Shown: positions 1-8,985, counted from the first letter of the stretch. The stretch: DNA of 64,000 nt from Anaerolineales bacterium (GCA_025057645.1 JANXBJ010000008.1:1-64000), one strand, 5' to 3'. The notes: a model not told the origin generated them from the letters alone. Made by a program: numbers and translations.

Positions 1-174
1 AGCGATTGGCACGCCTTGAGACCATTGTCGCCGAACTCGCCGAGGCCCAAAAGCGCGCCGAGGAGCGATTGGCACGCCTCGAGACCACCGTCGCCGAACT
101 CGCCGAAGCCCAAAAGCGCGCCGAGGAGCGATTGGCACGCCTTGAGACCACCGTCGCCGAACTCGCCGAAGCCC
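1..174 (+). repeat. 63-bp in-frame tandem repeat coding for coiled coil
   Basis: Near-identical units begin at about positions 1, 64 and 127, with only a few silent or conservative differences (for example GAGACCATT against GAGACCACC). The third unit diverges after about position 178. The unit is a multiple of three and encodes exactly three heptads, so copy-number changes keep frame and coiled-coil register. More copies may lie left of the window. Confidence 0.9.
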
Positions 175-608
175 AAAAGCAAGTTATCTCACAGCTGGCG
201 AGACTAGAGAACCGTATCGGGGTCAGTGTTGAACGCGAAGCAGCCGATGCATTTGCATACACCCTGCGCCAAAAGGGCTATCAGCTCCTTGAAGGACCGC
301 TGAATGTCCCTCTTGATGGTGAAATTGACGTTTTGTATCGTATCGCTGACGCAACAGGGAATCAATTGACCGCCGTTTTAGAGTCGAAGTTACGCTTGAG
401 CTACAGCGCGGTGGAGAACTGGGCTCAGCGAATGCGCTCGGTGGAATTCCGTCAAAGGCTCAGTCAGGCCGGATACCCAGGGCCCTATTTGGTTTATGTC
501 TATGGGGTGAGCATTCAACCAAGCGCTTACGATGCGCTAAAGCGCTTTGGCATCGGCCTAATCACTGACCGAGGTGAGTGGATCGATCCCCCGGAGACCC
601 TCCCCTAA
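3..608 (+). CDS. Coiled-coil protein with PD-(D/E)XK-like C-terminal domain (5' end outside window)
   Basis: The reading frame is open to the left edge, so the start lies outside the window. The N-terminal part is a tandem 21-residue repeat ([21 protein letters not shown] type, three heptads, 63 nt per unit) that should form a long coiled coil. The C-terminal ~130 residues look like a PD-(D/E)XK nuclease fold: a helix with REAADAF, then GEIDV, then ESK on the next strand. Proteins with this coiled-coil plus nuclease-like arrangement (DUF3782-like) are common and mostly uncharacterised, and I do not know the substrate. The next gene begins 400 bases downstream, so it is not obviously in an operon with anything here. 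The family assignment rests on motif spacing only. Confidence 0.7.
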   Translation, partial: RLARLETIVAELAEAQKRAEERLARLETTVAELAEAQKRAEERLARLETTVAELAEAQKQVISQLARLENRIGVSVEREAADAFAYTLRQKGYQLLEGPLNVPLDGEIDVLYRIADATGNQLTAVLESKLRLSYSAVENWAQRMRSVEFRQRLSQAGYPGPYLVYVYGVSIQPSAYDALKRFGIGLITDRGEWIDPPETLP

Positions 609-1008
609 GCATAGCGCACCTTTCTTTGCCAAGGTCCTCCAAAGAGCCGACACACTCGATGAAGCCATCCACTTTCTTCTTTGCCAACCCTTGAGCTCGG
701 CCTTCCTCAAGTAGAAGTCCTGACGAACCCGAATGTCCTCCTGATCGGGAATCCAATCGGCTCTCCTCCCCCTTACAAGGTTCCCCAGGCATTTGTGAAA
801 CGGTTGCTACCCAATGCTTGCCTCCCAGAGTGCATGATCTGCGTATGGCGATCTTACGGGCAGTTCACCAGAGTTCAGCACTCCAAAACAAAGCTTGGCT
901 GTAATTTTCCTAGATAAGGGTGCAAAAGAATTGCCCTTATGCTAAAATGGAAGGGAACGAGGATCGTTTGTGGTTTGTCAGGTTTGGTGATCGTTAGGAG
1001 CGTTGGTG
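609..1008. other. Gap without a convincing gene
   Basis: This 400-base stretch separates the coiled-coil protein from the MEMO-family gene. Short open frames exist on both strands, but none has a good ribosome site or recognisable domain. One minus-strand frame near 640-770 reads protein-like (contains DWIPDQEDIRVRQDFYLRK) but is not continuous with a start, and may be a decayed gene. An AT-rich TAAAAT at 943-948 could be a -10 for the downstream gene, but no good -35 accompanies it. Confidence 0.4.
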
Positions 1009-1863
1009 ATGGACAAGAGGTTTTTGGACGTGCGTCCTTCCCCCTTGGCAGGTCGCTGGTATCCTGCTCATCCCCAAGTGCTAACGCAAAACATCGAAGA
1101 ATATCTTGCCGCCGCCTCACCCCCACCTTTTGAAGGGGAGGTCGTTGGGATTATCGCCCCTCACGCCGGACACCGATATTCAGGACCTGTTGCGGCTTAC
1201 GCATACGCTTTGCTGCAAGGCAAGTCCTTTGAGTTGGTTGCTATTCTTGCTCCCCAACACCGCCCTTACTTTGCCGCCTACGTGACAAGCGCGCATCAGG
1301 CCTACGAGACTCCCTTAGGAATCGTGCCCATCGACCAAAAAGCCCTAGCGGAGCTGGAAGGGCAGTTGAGAGCCTCGGCAGGTGAGTCGATCAAACGAGT
1401 AAGGCAGGACGAGGAGCACTCTCTAGAAATCCATCTGCCCTTCCTGCAAAAGGTGCTAGGACAGTTTCGTTTGTTACCCATCATGATCGGAATCGACGAT
1501 CCAAAAGGGTTGCAGGTGTTGGGAGTCGCTCTAGCTAAGGTGCTGCAAGGGCATAAAGCGCTAATCGTTGCCAGTACGGACCTCTCTCACTTTTATCCTC
1601 AATCTTTGGCAGAGAAGCTCGATCGGGAGATGCTGCAACGCATGGAAAGTTTCGATCCGCTCTACTTCCTCCGGGCCGAAGTGGAAGGGAAGGGCTTTGC
1701 TTGTGGACGGTCGGCTGTGGCAACCGCAATGTGGGCAGCTAGGGAACTAGGAGCAGACCAGATCAAAGTGTTACACTACGCCACCTCCGGAGATGTCACC
1801 GGAAATTATCATGAGGTTGTAGGATATGGTGCTGCAGTGATCTTGCGCAGACCTCAGTCTTGA
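1009..1863 (+). CDS. MEMO1-family protein (AmmeMemoRadiSam system protein B)
   Basis: A 284-residue protein of the MEMO family, a fold related to class III extradiol dioxygenases and LigB. Visible family motifs are HAGHRYSGPVAAYAY near the N-terminus, HSLEIHLPFLQ in the middle, ASTDLSHFYP, and CGRSAVATAM towards the end; the histidines correspond to the metal-site positions of the dioxygenase-like fold. The bacterial function is unproven; in many genomes it sits with an AMMECR1 protein and a radical SAM enzyme, neither of which is seen here. I chose the ATG at 1009 because AGGAG lies 8 bases before it; GTG and TTG codons just upstream fit worse. It is followed immediately by the CNNM gene, so the two are probably co-transcribed. 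Confidence 0.88.
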   Translation: MDKRFLDVRPSPLAGRWYPAHPQVLTQNIEEYLAAASPPPFEGEVVGIIAPHAGHRYSGPVAAYAYALLQGKSFELVAILAPQHRPYFAAYVTSAHQAYETPLGIVPIDQKALAELEGQLRASAGESIKRVRQDEEHSLEIHLPFLQKVLGQFRLLPIMIGIDDPKGLQVLGVALAKVLQGHKALIVASTDLSHFYPQSLAEKLDREMLQRMESFDPLYFLRAEVEGKGFACGRSAVATAMWAARELGADQIKVLHYATSGDVTGNYHEVVGYGAAVILRRPQS

Positions 1864-1877
1864 AAGGTTGGCTCTCA

Positions 1878-3179
1878 GTGGAGTTTTTGGTTTCCGATCT
1901 CCCTGAATTGTTCGTCGTTCTTTTCTTTATCTTCACAAACGCCTTCTTCGTCATCGCAGAATACGCTCTGGTCACTGTGCGAAAAACCCGCCTAGAAGAG
2001 CTAGCCCATCAAGGCGTAAGGGGAGCCCATTGGGCAAAACGCGCGCTCAGCGATCCGGTGCGGATGATAGCCACCGTCCAACTGGGGGTTACGCTCTCCG
2101 GCCTGGCTCTCGGCTGGATCGGTGAACCGGCGCTCGGGGACCTCCTTTCCACCTTGTTTAGCCACCTCTCCCCTAGGCTAGCGAGCAGTCTATCGGGAGG
2201 CCTAGCCTTTGGATTGATCACGTTTTTGCTCGTTGTATTTGGCGAATTAGTGCCTAAAGCCATCGCCCTGCAGTACGCCGAGCGTGCGGCGATCCTCTTA
2301 GCCGGCCCACTGGTTTTTTTGCAAAAGCTCTTTCAACCCTTCGTATGGATCCTAAATACTTGTTCAAATCTCATCCTTCGCTCGCTCGGAATCCGCTCCG
2401 GCGAGTCAAGAGGCACCGTGCTCTCAGTCGAAGAGTTGCGTATGATGGTCACGGCCAGCAAGGAGCAAGGGGTGTTTAAGGCAGAACAAGGGGAGATGTT
2501 GGAGGCAATTCTGGATATTGGGCAACAGTTGGTGCGCCAAGTGATGATCCCTCGCACGGAAATGATAGCCGTAGAGGCCGAAACCCCCTTGCCGGAAATC
2601 ATCCGCCTTGCCGGAGAGAGCGGGTATACCAAATTCCCGGTCTACGACGAAAGCTTGGATCAGATTCTCGGTATTGTCCACCTCAAGGACTTATTACCGG
2701 CCCTGCTTTCCCCGGAGGCTGGCCAATATTCCGCTCGCGCCTTTGCTAGAGAAGCGCTCTTTGTGCCCGAAACGCTGACCGTGAGGGACCTCTTAGAGCG
2801 ATTCCGCACTGCTCGGCAACACATCGCCATTGTAATGGACGAGTTCGGGGGCACAGGGGGATTAGTGACGCTAGAGGACCTTGTCGAGGAAATTGTGGGC
2901 GAAGTGCGTGACCCCTTCGATCGCGGCTCACCTTCTTTTGTCGTTCAAGCGGACGGGTCAATCCTGATCGACGGAATGACACTGATCGAGGAAGTCAACG
3001 AGCATCTAGGGCTAAATCTCTCGGATCCCTACTATGACACTATTGCGGGGTTCGTGTTGGGGAAACTGGGTAGAATTCCTCAGGTAAACGATGTAGTCGA
3101 GAGTGATGGAGTGCGCCTGCGCGTCGAGTCGATGGACGGCTTGCGCATTGCCCGCCTTGTGCTAGAGCGTCTTTCATAA
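1878..3179 (+). CDS. CNNM/CBS-pair/CorC-domain membrane protein (HlyC/CorC family)
   Basis: A roughly 433-residue integral membrane protein. The N-terminal ~200 residues form the CNNM transmembrane domain (hydrophobic segments starting FVVLFFIFTNAFFVIAEYAL). Then comes a CBS-domain pair with the typical RQVMIPRTEMIAVEAETPL start and YTKFPVYDESLDQILGIVHLKDLL, and a C-terminal CorC_HlyC domain (DGSILIDGMTLIEEVNEHLG). Members are implicated in magnesium or cobalt efflux or resistance, not haemolysis. A GAAAGG motif ten bases before the GTG at 1878 favours that start; a TTG at 1860 overlapping the stop of the MEMO gene is the alternative. The stop is followed after one base by the priA ATG, so MEMO-CNNM-priA looks like one transcript. 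Confidence 0.88.
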   Translation: MEFLVSDLPELFVVLFFIFTNAFFVIAEYALVTVRKTRLEELAHQGVRGAHWAKRALSDPVRMIATVQLGVTLSGLALGWIGEPALGDLLSTLFSHLSPRLASSLSGGLAFGLITFLLVVFGELVPKAIALQYAERAAILLAGPLVFLQKLFQPFVWILNTCSNLILRSLGIRSGESRGTVLSVEELRMMVTASKEQGVFKAEQGEMLEAILDIGQQLVRQVMIPRTEMIAVEAETPLPEIIRLAGESGYTKFPVYDESLDQILGIVHLKDLLPALLSPEAGQYSARAFAREALFVPETLTVRDLLERFRTARQHIAIVMDEFGGTGGLVTLEDLVEEIVGEVRDPFDRGSPSFVVQADGSILIDGMTLIEEVNEHLGLNLSDPYYDTIAGFVLGKLGRIPQVNDVVESDGVRLRVESMDGLRIARLVLERLS

Positions 3180-3180
3180 A

Positions 3181-5712
3181 ATGCCCCGTTTTTACCAAGT
3201 GGTGCCAAGCTTGCCTCAAGTTAAAGAGGCTTATGAATATCATCTGCCAGAAGAACTCGAGGAACAGGACTTAGAAGTTGGCAGCCTCGTCGTAGTGCCT
3301 TTTGGTCACCAATTGGCACAAGGGGTAGTTCTCCAAGGGGTTAAGACGCCTTCGATCCCAGCTACACGTCCTATTCATCGCATTCTCGACCCCCATTCGG
3401 TCCTCCCCGCAGCGCTTTTGAAGCTAGCGAGCCGTCTCGCAGAGGAGTATTTGACCCCCTTAGGAGAATGGATCGCCTTTCTGCTGCCCGAAGAGCATAA
3501 ACGACGCAGCGATTGGCTGTACCGCTGGAAGGGAGCAGTCGAACCGGGTGAATGGCCCTCTCTCCAAAGGCGCATCGTGGCTGCAATCCAAGCCAAGGGA
3601 GCACTGCGAGGATCACAGCTTGACCATCGCTTTCCCCGTATCGACTGGCGGAGAGCAATTCAACCTCTAGTGCGCAGAGGCATAATTCAAGTTGAGCCGC
3701 TTCTGCTCTCCCCGCGAGTTCGGCAGCGAAGAATCAAATTGGCTTCTCTGTCGATCCCTCCCTCCCAAGTAGAGAGCTTTATAGAGGTGCATGGTTCGAG
3801 ATGGGGGAGAGCCCGGGAGAGAAGGAGGAAAGTTTTAGAGTTCCTCGCTAAGGAAGGAAAACCGGTAGAAGTCGCTTGGGTTTACGCAGAGTGCGGCGCA
3901 GACTGGTCCGATCTCAAAAGACTCGCTGATTCAGGAGCGATTCGGCTAGATATAGGAGAGCAAAGAAGCAACCCTGAGACCACCCAATCTATAACCTCCT
4001 TTCCCTTGTTGGAGCTGACCCAAGACCAAAGCGCAGCCTGGGAGCCCATTCGGACAACTCTGCACCAAGCATGGCAAGGCAACCGCCCTAAACCGATCCT
4101 ACTCCATGGGGTGACCGGCTCGGGAAAAACCGAACTCTACCTCCGGGCCGTGGCTGAGACTCTTGCAGCAGGAAAGCAGGCTATTGTCTTGGTGCCCGAA
4201 ATCTCCCTTACCCCTCAAACCGTTGCCCGCTTCTCGGCCCGTTTTCGGGAAAAAGTGGGTGTTTACCATTCCCGCTTATCGCCAAGGGAGCGCTCCGACA
4301 TATGGCAGCGCTGTCGCAAGGGTTGTCTCTCGGTGATTGTAGGAGCGCGCAGCGCACTATTCTTACCTTTCGATCAGCCAGGGTTGGTGGTGGTGGACGA
4401 ATGTCACGATCCCTCATACTATCAAGACAGCCAACCCAACTATCACACAGTCCAGGCTGCGCTCACCTACATGGAGATCGCAGGAGGGGCCTGCCTTTTC
4501 GGGTCAGCAACGCCAGCTATTGAACAATCTTTTTGGGCACGCCAAGGCCTCTGGCAAGAGATCACGCTGAGCAAAAGAATTCTGCATCCAGCCGAGGGGA
4601 TATCTCCTGCCCGTTGGTCAGCCAGAGAGGCTGAGCTCAGCCTCACCCGCTCACCCGCCGATGAGCGCGGACTCTCCGCAGTCAAAATTGTGGATATGCG
4701 CGCAGAGCTGAAGGCGGGCAACCGCTCGATCTTCAGCCGAGTGTTAAGTGAGAAGTTACGGCAGGTGTTGGCAGCCGGGGAGCAAGCGATTTTGTTTCTC
4801 AACCGGCGCGGTTCTGCAACTTATGTCTTCTGTCGCAATTGTGGCTATGTGGTGCGCTGCCCGCAGTGCAAAATTCCTCTTGCAGTTCATGCGCTGGAAC
4901 AATTCTCCAAAGCGGCGCCGATGCTCTGCCATCGCTGTGGATATCGGCGGCTGACTCCTCAGCGATGCCCCAATTGCGGCAGCCCCCATATACGCCAAAT
5001 GGGAATCGGAACCCAGCGGGTGGAACAAGAGGTCAGACGGTTGTTCCCCGAGGCGCGAGTCTTGCGCTGGGATGCAGACACCACAAAGCACAAAGGCGCT
5101 CACGAACAAATCCTGCGCCAGTTCTCCCTTCATCAGGCAAATGTGCTCATCGGAACCCAGATGCTCTCCAAGGGCTTGGATTTGCCTTCCGTAACCCTAG
5201 TAGGAGTGATCTTAGCCGAGGTCGGGCTGAATTTGCCCGATTTCCGGGCCGCAGAGCGCACTTTCCAACTACTCACCCAGGTAGCAGGTCGCGCCGGGCG
5301 CAGCGCTCTAGGAGGAGAGGTGATTATCCAAACTTACGAACCTGAGCACTATGCAATTAAAGCAGCCGCTTCTCAAGACTATGAATGTTTCTACCAAAAG
5401 GAGATTCGGTTGCGCAAAGAAATCCAATATCCCCCTTTTGCAGAACTGGTGCGCCTCGAATACCGCCACTTACGAGATGAACAAGCCCAAACCGAAGCCA
5501 AACGCCAATATCAAGAGCTCCAGGCCCGTGTAGACCAAGAGAAAATCTCCAACTTGCGTTTGGCCGGGCCTCTGCCTTGTTATTTCTCCCCCCTAGCAGG
5601 ATGGTACCGATGGCAAATTTTACTCATTGGTGAGCAGCCACGGAACTTTTTGCACACCTTTTCACTCCGTAGGGGATGGCGAATTGAAATCAATCCACCA
5701 AGCTTGCTATAA
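3181..5712 (+). CDS. priA: Primosomal protein N' / replication restart helicase PriA
   Basis: An 843-residue superfamily 2 helicase that reloads the replisome at collapsed forks. Order of parts: an N-terminal DNA-binding region (about 1-250), a helicase core with Walker A HGVTGSGKTELYL near residue 310, and Walker B VVVDECHD near 405. A zinc-binding insert near 550-600 carries paired CxxC motifs (CRNCGYVVRCPQC, CHRCGYRR, CPNCGS). Helicase motifs GTQMLSKGLDLP and QVAGRAGR follow. The Walker B box reads DECH where PriA usually has DEEH, a change worth noting although the two acids needed for ATP hydrolysis remain. The ATG follows the CNNM stop by one base. The last codons overlap the -10 of the next promoter. 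Confidence 0.96.
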   Translation: MPRFYQVVPSLPQVKEAYEYHLPEELEEQDLEVGSLVVVPFGHQLAQGVVLQGVKTPSIPATRPIHRILDPHSVLPAALLKLASRLAEEYLTPLGEWIAFLLPEEHKRRSDWLYRWKGAVEPGEWPSLQRRIVAAIQAKGALRGSQLDHRFPRIDWRRAIQPLVRRGIIQVEPLLLSPRVRQRRIKLASLSIPPSQVESFIEVHGSRWGRARERRRKVLEFLAKEGKPVEVAWVYAECGADWSDLKRLADSGAIRLDIGEQRSNPETTQSITSFPLLELTQDQSAAWEPIRTTLHQAWQGNRPKPILLHGVTGSGKTELYLRAVAETLAAGKQAIVLVPEISLTPQTVARFSARFREKVGVYHSRLSPRERSDIWQRCRKGCLSVIVGARSALFLPFDQPGLVVVDECHDPSYYQDSQPNYHTVQAALTYMEIAGGACLFGSATPAIEQSFWARQGLWQEITLSKRILHPAEGISPARWSAREAELSLTRSPADERGLSAVKIVDMRAELKAGNRSIFSRVLSEKLRQVLAAGEQAILFLNRRGSATYVFCRNCGYVVRCPQCKIPLAVHALEQFSKAAPMLCHRCGYRRLTPQRCPNCGSPHIRQMGIGTQRVEQEVRRLFPEARVLRWDADTTKHKGAHEQILRQFSLHQANVLIGTQMLSKGLDLPSVTLVGVILAEVGLNLPDFRAAERTFQLLTQVAGRAGRSALGGEVIIQTYEPEHYAIKAAASQDYECFYQKEIRLRKEIQYPPFAELVRLEYRHLRDEQAQTEAKRQYQELQARVDQEKISNLRLAGPLPCYFSPLAGWYRWQILLIGEQPRNFLHTFSLRRGWRIEINPPSLL

Positions 5713-5713
5713 T
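5684..5713 (+). promoter_or_regulatory. Sigma-70-like promoter for the phosphoribosyltransferase gene
   Basis: TTGAAA at 5684-5689 and a perfect TATAAT at 5708-5713 are separated by 18 bases, inside the end of priA. The predicted start near 5720 gives a ~70-base leader before the ATG at 5790. Confidence 0.7.
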
Positions 5714-5789
5714 AAGGGTGAAATTTTATACGGTGCAATCCTCGCCACTCTTTCCAGCAGCGCTATCTTGAGTGTTTGGGAGAGGAAGT

Positions 5790-6311
5790 ATGGAGCGGAG
5801 AACAGAAATCCTCACTTGGCATGATGTCGATTTATTGATCGATCATCTTTTACCCCAATTTGAAGTCGAATTCGATGCAATCCTAATGATCACCCGCGGC
5901 GGCATTATTCCCGGAGGGCTACTAGCCGAGGCGATGGACATCACTCATGTGCTGACGGCTGCTGTGGATTTCCCGGCTCAAATCGCAATGGAGAAAGCTC
6001 GCCTATACGCCTGGCCGGAGTTTATCCAATTCCCCGAAGATCGTCTTTTGCGCGCCCGCAGAACACTGGTGGTCGACGACGTTTGGGGAGCCGGACGCAC
6101 GATCACCGCAGTGAAGAATCGCGTTTCCTCTGCGGGAGGAATTCCCTATACTTGTGTGCTGCATTTTAACCCCTATCGCAATCTGTTCGGGTCAGCTCGT
6201 CCAGATTACTACGCTGCAATCACTGACGCCCACATCCTCTACCCTTGGGAAATCGACCGCGGAGGACCCGACAGAGCGTTCCTCCAAGGGGTGATAAAGC
6301 CCTCGAACTGA
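5790..6311 (+). CDS. Phosphoribosyltransferase-fold protein (Gpt/xanthine-guanine type)
   Basis: A 173-residue type I phosphoribosyltransferase. The PRPP-binding loop is clear as RTLVVDDVWGAGRTITAVK (residues about 92-110), with a start-of-domain ITRGGIIPGG loop that resembles the flexible loop of xanthine/guanine phosphoribosyltransferases. The conserved PWEIDRGGPD near the C-terminus is typical of the same group (Gpt usually has a WEKPWE-type stretch). Substrate is inferred to be a purine base; it could instead be a regulatory homologue. AGAGGAAG precedes the ATG at 5790; a GTG at 5772 is a weaker alternative. It is transcribed from its own promoter and followed closely by the Crp-like regulator. 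Confidence 0.8.
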   Translation: MERRTEILTWHDVDLLIDHLLPQFEVEFDAILMITRGGIIPGGLLAEAMDITHVLTAAVDFPAQIAMEKARLYAWPEFIQFPEDRLLRARRTLVVDDVWGAGRTITAVKNRVSSAGGIPYTCVLHFNPYRNLFGSARPDYYAAITDAHILYPWEIDRGGPDRAFLQGVIKPSN

Positions 6312-6335
6312 AAGGGCAAACTCAAGGGTTGAACG

Positions 6336-7037
6336 ATGCGCCACGTATATAGTAGCCTCGAACAGAGACTGCAAGTGCTGAGCGAAAACCCGTATTTTTC
6401 CATGCTTCCTCTCTCTGCCCTAAGAAAGCTGGCAGCGGAAACTGAGCTGCGCTCCTATGAAAAAGACGAGGTGATCTTCTTGGAAGGAGAGGAATGCGCC
6501 GGCTTATTTATCCTGCACCGGGGGAGGGTAAAACTCTCCCGGTTCTCTCTCAGCGGGCGTGAGATCATTATCAGAGTCCTCAACCAAGGAGCAACCTTCA
6601 ATGAAGTGCCGGTCTTAGACAAAGGCCCTCACGCAGTCAACGCCATTGCCATAGAGGAATCTCAGCTTTGGGTTGTCTCGGCTTCCCCGATCCGAGAACT
6701 GTTGGTGCAATATCCACAGATGAGCGAGAAAATCATTCTTAATTTAGCTCAAAATTTGAGAATGTTTGTCGAATTGGTAAACAATCTCTCATTCTATCAG
6801 GTCATCCAGCGTTTGGCTCACTACCTTCTCCTCCTTCCCGCCGACCCTGCCAGTGGCAAGAAAGTAACCAAGGTGACTCAGATACAGCTCGCCGCTCAGT
6901 TGGGCACAGTTCGGGAAGTGCTAGCACGCGCCCTCAGAGACCTTGAACAAACGGGCGCAATTCGAGTTTCACGGGGAGAAATCGAGGTCTCCAATGAGGC
7001 CGCTCTGCGTTCGTGGATCAATCCGACAACAGAGTAG
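6336..7037 (+). CDS. Crp/Fnr-family transcription regulator
   Basis: A 233-residue Crp/Fnr protein: a cyclic-nucleotide-binding beta barrel (about 20-135, with EGEECAGLFILHRGRVKL), a dimerisation helix, and a winged helix-turn-helix (about 165-225). There is no N-terminal cysteine cluster, so it is not an oxygen-sensing FeS Fnr; a haem/NO-sensing (Dnr-like) or other small-molecule sensor is possible. The recognition helix reads TVREVLARALRDLEQ, giving the R-E-x-x-x-R arrangement that in E. coli CRP contacts TGTGA half-sites. It faces the nrfHA operon, whose promoter carries a TGTAA-N6-TCACA site at the class II position, which makes nrfHA a candidate target. Confidence 0.93.
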   Translation: MRHVYSSLEQRLQVLSENPYFSMLPLSALRKLAAETELRSYEKDEVIFLEGEECAGLFILHRGRVKLSRFSLSGREIIIRVLNQGATFNEVPVLDKGPHAVNAIAIEESQLWVVSASPIRELLVQYPQMSEKIILNLAQNLRMFVELVNNLSFYQVIQRLAHYLLLLPADPASGKKVTKVTQIQLAAQLGTVREVLARALRDLEQTGAIRVSRGEIEVSNEAALRSWINPTTE

Positions 7038-7081
7038 ACTTCCAACCGAGGAGCCCGCCCCTCTCCTTGAGAAGCCTAGAA

Positions 7082-7111
7082 ACCCTGCACGGCGGCCTCA
7101 CCGTGCAGGGT
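7082..7111. terminator. Stem-loop between the converging regulator and nrfA genes
   Basis: ACCCTGCACGG and CCGTGCAGGGT form an 11-bp perfect stem around an 8-base loop. There is no T-run on either side, so it may be a bidirectional transcript end or a 3' stabilising hairpin. Confidence 0.6.
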
Positions 7112-7172
7112 CAGTCACTAGGCTGGGCCAAATTCCGGGGGAGACCTACCCAACGTGCACGCCCAGAAGGGT

Positions 7173-8468
7173 CTATTTCCTGGCCTGAATCACCGCACTT
7201 GAAGCTTGAATTGCTTTCAACTGGGCTTGGCGAGCTAGGTCGGTCGCTTTCGCCAGAACGCGCAATGCCTCTTCGGGGTTGTGAAATCCCATACTGTTTT
7301 CCGCATTGATAAAGTCAACCCGCAGCTGAGCCTCGCGGTGCAACTGGCGAGCTTCGGCGAGCAACTCCGGATCGGCTTGGGGGTCCTGAGCGGCTTTTTC
7401 AATCGCCCCAATCGCTTCGACCAAAGCGTCCATGGCCACGTCCATCACCTCTCGCACTTGGTTCTGTATCTGTTTCACCCGATCTACCACATAGGCCACA
7501 TCGGTGTGGCAGGCACCGCAAGACTGTTCGGGGGTGAACAGAGGGCTTTTGACATCGTGGCTGGAAAACTTTGCTGCGCCATTGCGAACATAGGGCATAT
7601 GACAATCTGCACACGCCACGCCGGCGCGGTAATGGGTGCTGTTCGTAGCGTAGAGTTCATATTCCGGGTGTTGAATCTTGATCATCGGCGCCCCGGTGAT
7701 CTTATGATCCCAGTCCTTGAACCCGATCTGATTGTAGTAGTCGGCAACGTCGTCAGCGCTAAGTCCGAGATCCCAAGGGAAGGTCAGATATTTCCCCTCA
7801 CCCTTGAAATAGTATTCAACATGACAATTAGCGCAAACAACCGAGCGCATCTCTTGGCGGGTGAAAGTACGCCAATCCCTCCCCATCTCCTCGAGAGCTT
7901 CCTCCAGAGCCGGGTTAGTTACAATCAGCCGCATTGTATTAGCTTCATGGCAATTAGCACATCCAACCGGTTGATCGATTTTCTCGCCCAGCTTGGCAAA
8001 AGGGGTCTTGAAGAATTCCTCAGGTCCCATTTGATCCCACAGGCGGGGTGCATTGGCAGTCTTGCAGGAATAGCAGGTGCCGGGAGTTTTTTCATTGACC
8101 CGTTTTGTCTCCCGCACATCGGTCAGGCTGTTCATATGTCCTCGCTCCTCATTGTAGTCGATGCTGAAAGGCATACCGGCGAAGAGAGTGACGAGGCGAG
8201 GATCGCTTTCCAATTTCGAGTAAGGTTCGGAACCGCCAAAGGCTGTCCTTGCCTTATTGTCTTTGGTCAGAAGAAAGGTCGAATACTGATTGGGGAAATT
8301 CAACCCCCACTTCGAAGAGTCAGGTTCATACTGCGCAATTTCCACTAAGGGTTGGATACCCCTTTGCGGAGTCGGTTGATTACGCAGGTATATTAACACC
8401 CCAATCAACGCAGCCGCAAGCAAAAGGGTTGTGCCGGATAGGATCAGGATTGCGGGTGCTTTCTTCAT
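7173..8468 (-). CDS. nrfA: Ammonia-forming cytochrome c nitrite reductase, catalytic subunit NrfA
   Basis: A 431-residue pentahaem cytochrome that reduces nitrite to ammonium with six electrons outside the membrane. Five haem motifs are visible: the catalytic lysine-ligated CYSCK (residues about 132-136) and four CxxCH motifs (CANCH, CANCH, CADCH, CGACH), the canonical NrfA set. An N-terminal hydrophobic segment (PAILILSGTTLLLAAALIGVLIY) acts as signal or anchor. I chose the ATG at 8468 because GGAGG lies 7 bases upstream; an upstream extension in the same frame overlaps nrfH and lacks support. The start overlaps the nrfH stop (ATGA), so the two are translationally coupled. The C-terminal ~100 residues are the long helices used for dimerisation. 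Confidence 0.97.
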   Translation of the reverse strand: MKKAPAILILSGTTLLLAAALIGVLIYLRNQPTPQRGIQPLVEIAQYEPDSSKWGLNFPNQYSTFLLTKDNKARTAFGGSEPYSKLESDPRLVTLFAGMPFSIDYNEERGHMNSLTDVRETKRVNEKTPGTCYSCKTANAPRLWDQMGPEEFFKTPFAKLGEKIDQPVGCANCHEANTMRLIVTNPALEEALEEMGRDWRTFTRQEMRSVVCANCHVEYYFKGEGKYLTFPWDLGLSADDVADYYNQIGFKDWDHKITGAPMIKIQHPEYELYATNSTHYRAGVACADCHMPYVRNGAAKFSSHDVKSPLFTPEQSCGACHTDVAYVVDRVKQIQNQVREVMDVAMDALVEAIGAIEKAAQDPQADPELLAEARQLHREAQLRVDFINAENSMGFHNPEEALRVLAKATDLARQAQLKAIQASSAVIQARK

Positions 8469-8944
8469 CTGTAGGCCTCCATGTGCTGATAGGGTAGAAG
8501 GGAAAGCCCACGCTCCCCGTGGGCTACGGTGCGATGACACTCAAAACAGTATCGCTCTAGCGGTTGCGGACTTTCCACCATGGTCGCAACAGTGGTCTGA
8601 TGACAGCGGATGCAGTTCTCTTGAATCACTTTGCGCGAAGACTCTTTGGCACGGATTGCGGGCGGAATTTGCCCAGCTATATAGGCAGTTACATGACGGT
8701 AACCAGAAACCGCTTTGACCCAATACTTGGGAATGAGGGCATGAGGTGTATGACAATCGGCACAAGTTGCCCAAGGCCTGTGCCCGCCGTGATACCAACC
8801 CTCGTAGGCAGCGTCCATCACATGACAGTTATTGCAACTCGTGGGGTTATTGCCAAGGTAGGCGGTGAAATCGGTGACATAGAGCCCAACGCCTATCACC
8901 GCAAGCAGAGAGAAAAGGGGAAGGACTAGAATCCATTTGCTCAT
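8465..8944 (-). CDS. nrfH: Tetrahaem quinol dehydrogenase NrfH
   Basis: A 159-residue NapC/NirT-type membrane-anchored cytochrome that passes electrons from menaquinol to NrfA. One N-terminal membrane helix (ILVLPLFSLLAVIGVGLYV) is followed by four haem motifs: CNNCH, CADCH, CIRCH and CFECH. The CNNCHVMDAAYEGW region matches the first NrfH haem, where a methionine (HVM) is the usual proximal ligand. The stop codon overlaps the nrfA ATG. Upstream lie a perfect TATAAT and a Crp-like site (9013-9028), so the pair is probably induced under anaerobic or nitrite conditions. Confidence 0.96.
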   Translation of the reverse strand: MSKWILVLPLFSLLAVIGVGLYVTDFTAYLGNNPTSCNNCHVMDAAYEGWYHGGHRPWATCADCHTPHALIPKYWVKAVSGYRHVTAYIAGQIPPAIRAKESSRKVIQENCIRCHQTTVATMVESPQPLERYCFECHRTVAHGERGLSLLPYQHMEAYR

Positions 8945-8985
8945 TGTCTGCTCGCTTTTTGGAGTTCCTTTACTCTCTTTGGCTG

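Noticed and set aside
1-178. CRISPR array suggested by repeats at the left edge
   Set aside because: The repeats are adjacent without spacers and encode coiled coil in frame.
601-830. Minus-strand protein-like frame in the first gap
   Set aside because: It reads plausibly for a stretch but shows no start, ribosome site or recognisable family, and needs a frame change to continue; at most a decayed gene.
7281-8348. A 355-codon open frame on the plus strand opposite nrfA
   Set aside because: It is the antisense of a pentahaem cytochrome whose five haem motifs and coupling to nrfH are clear; it contains no domain of its own.
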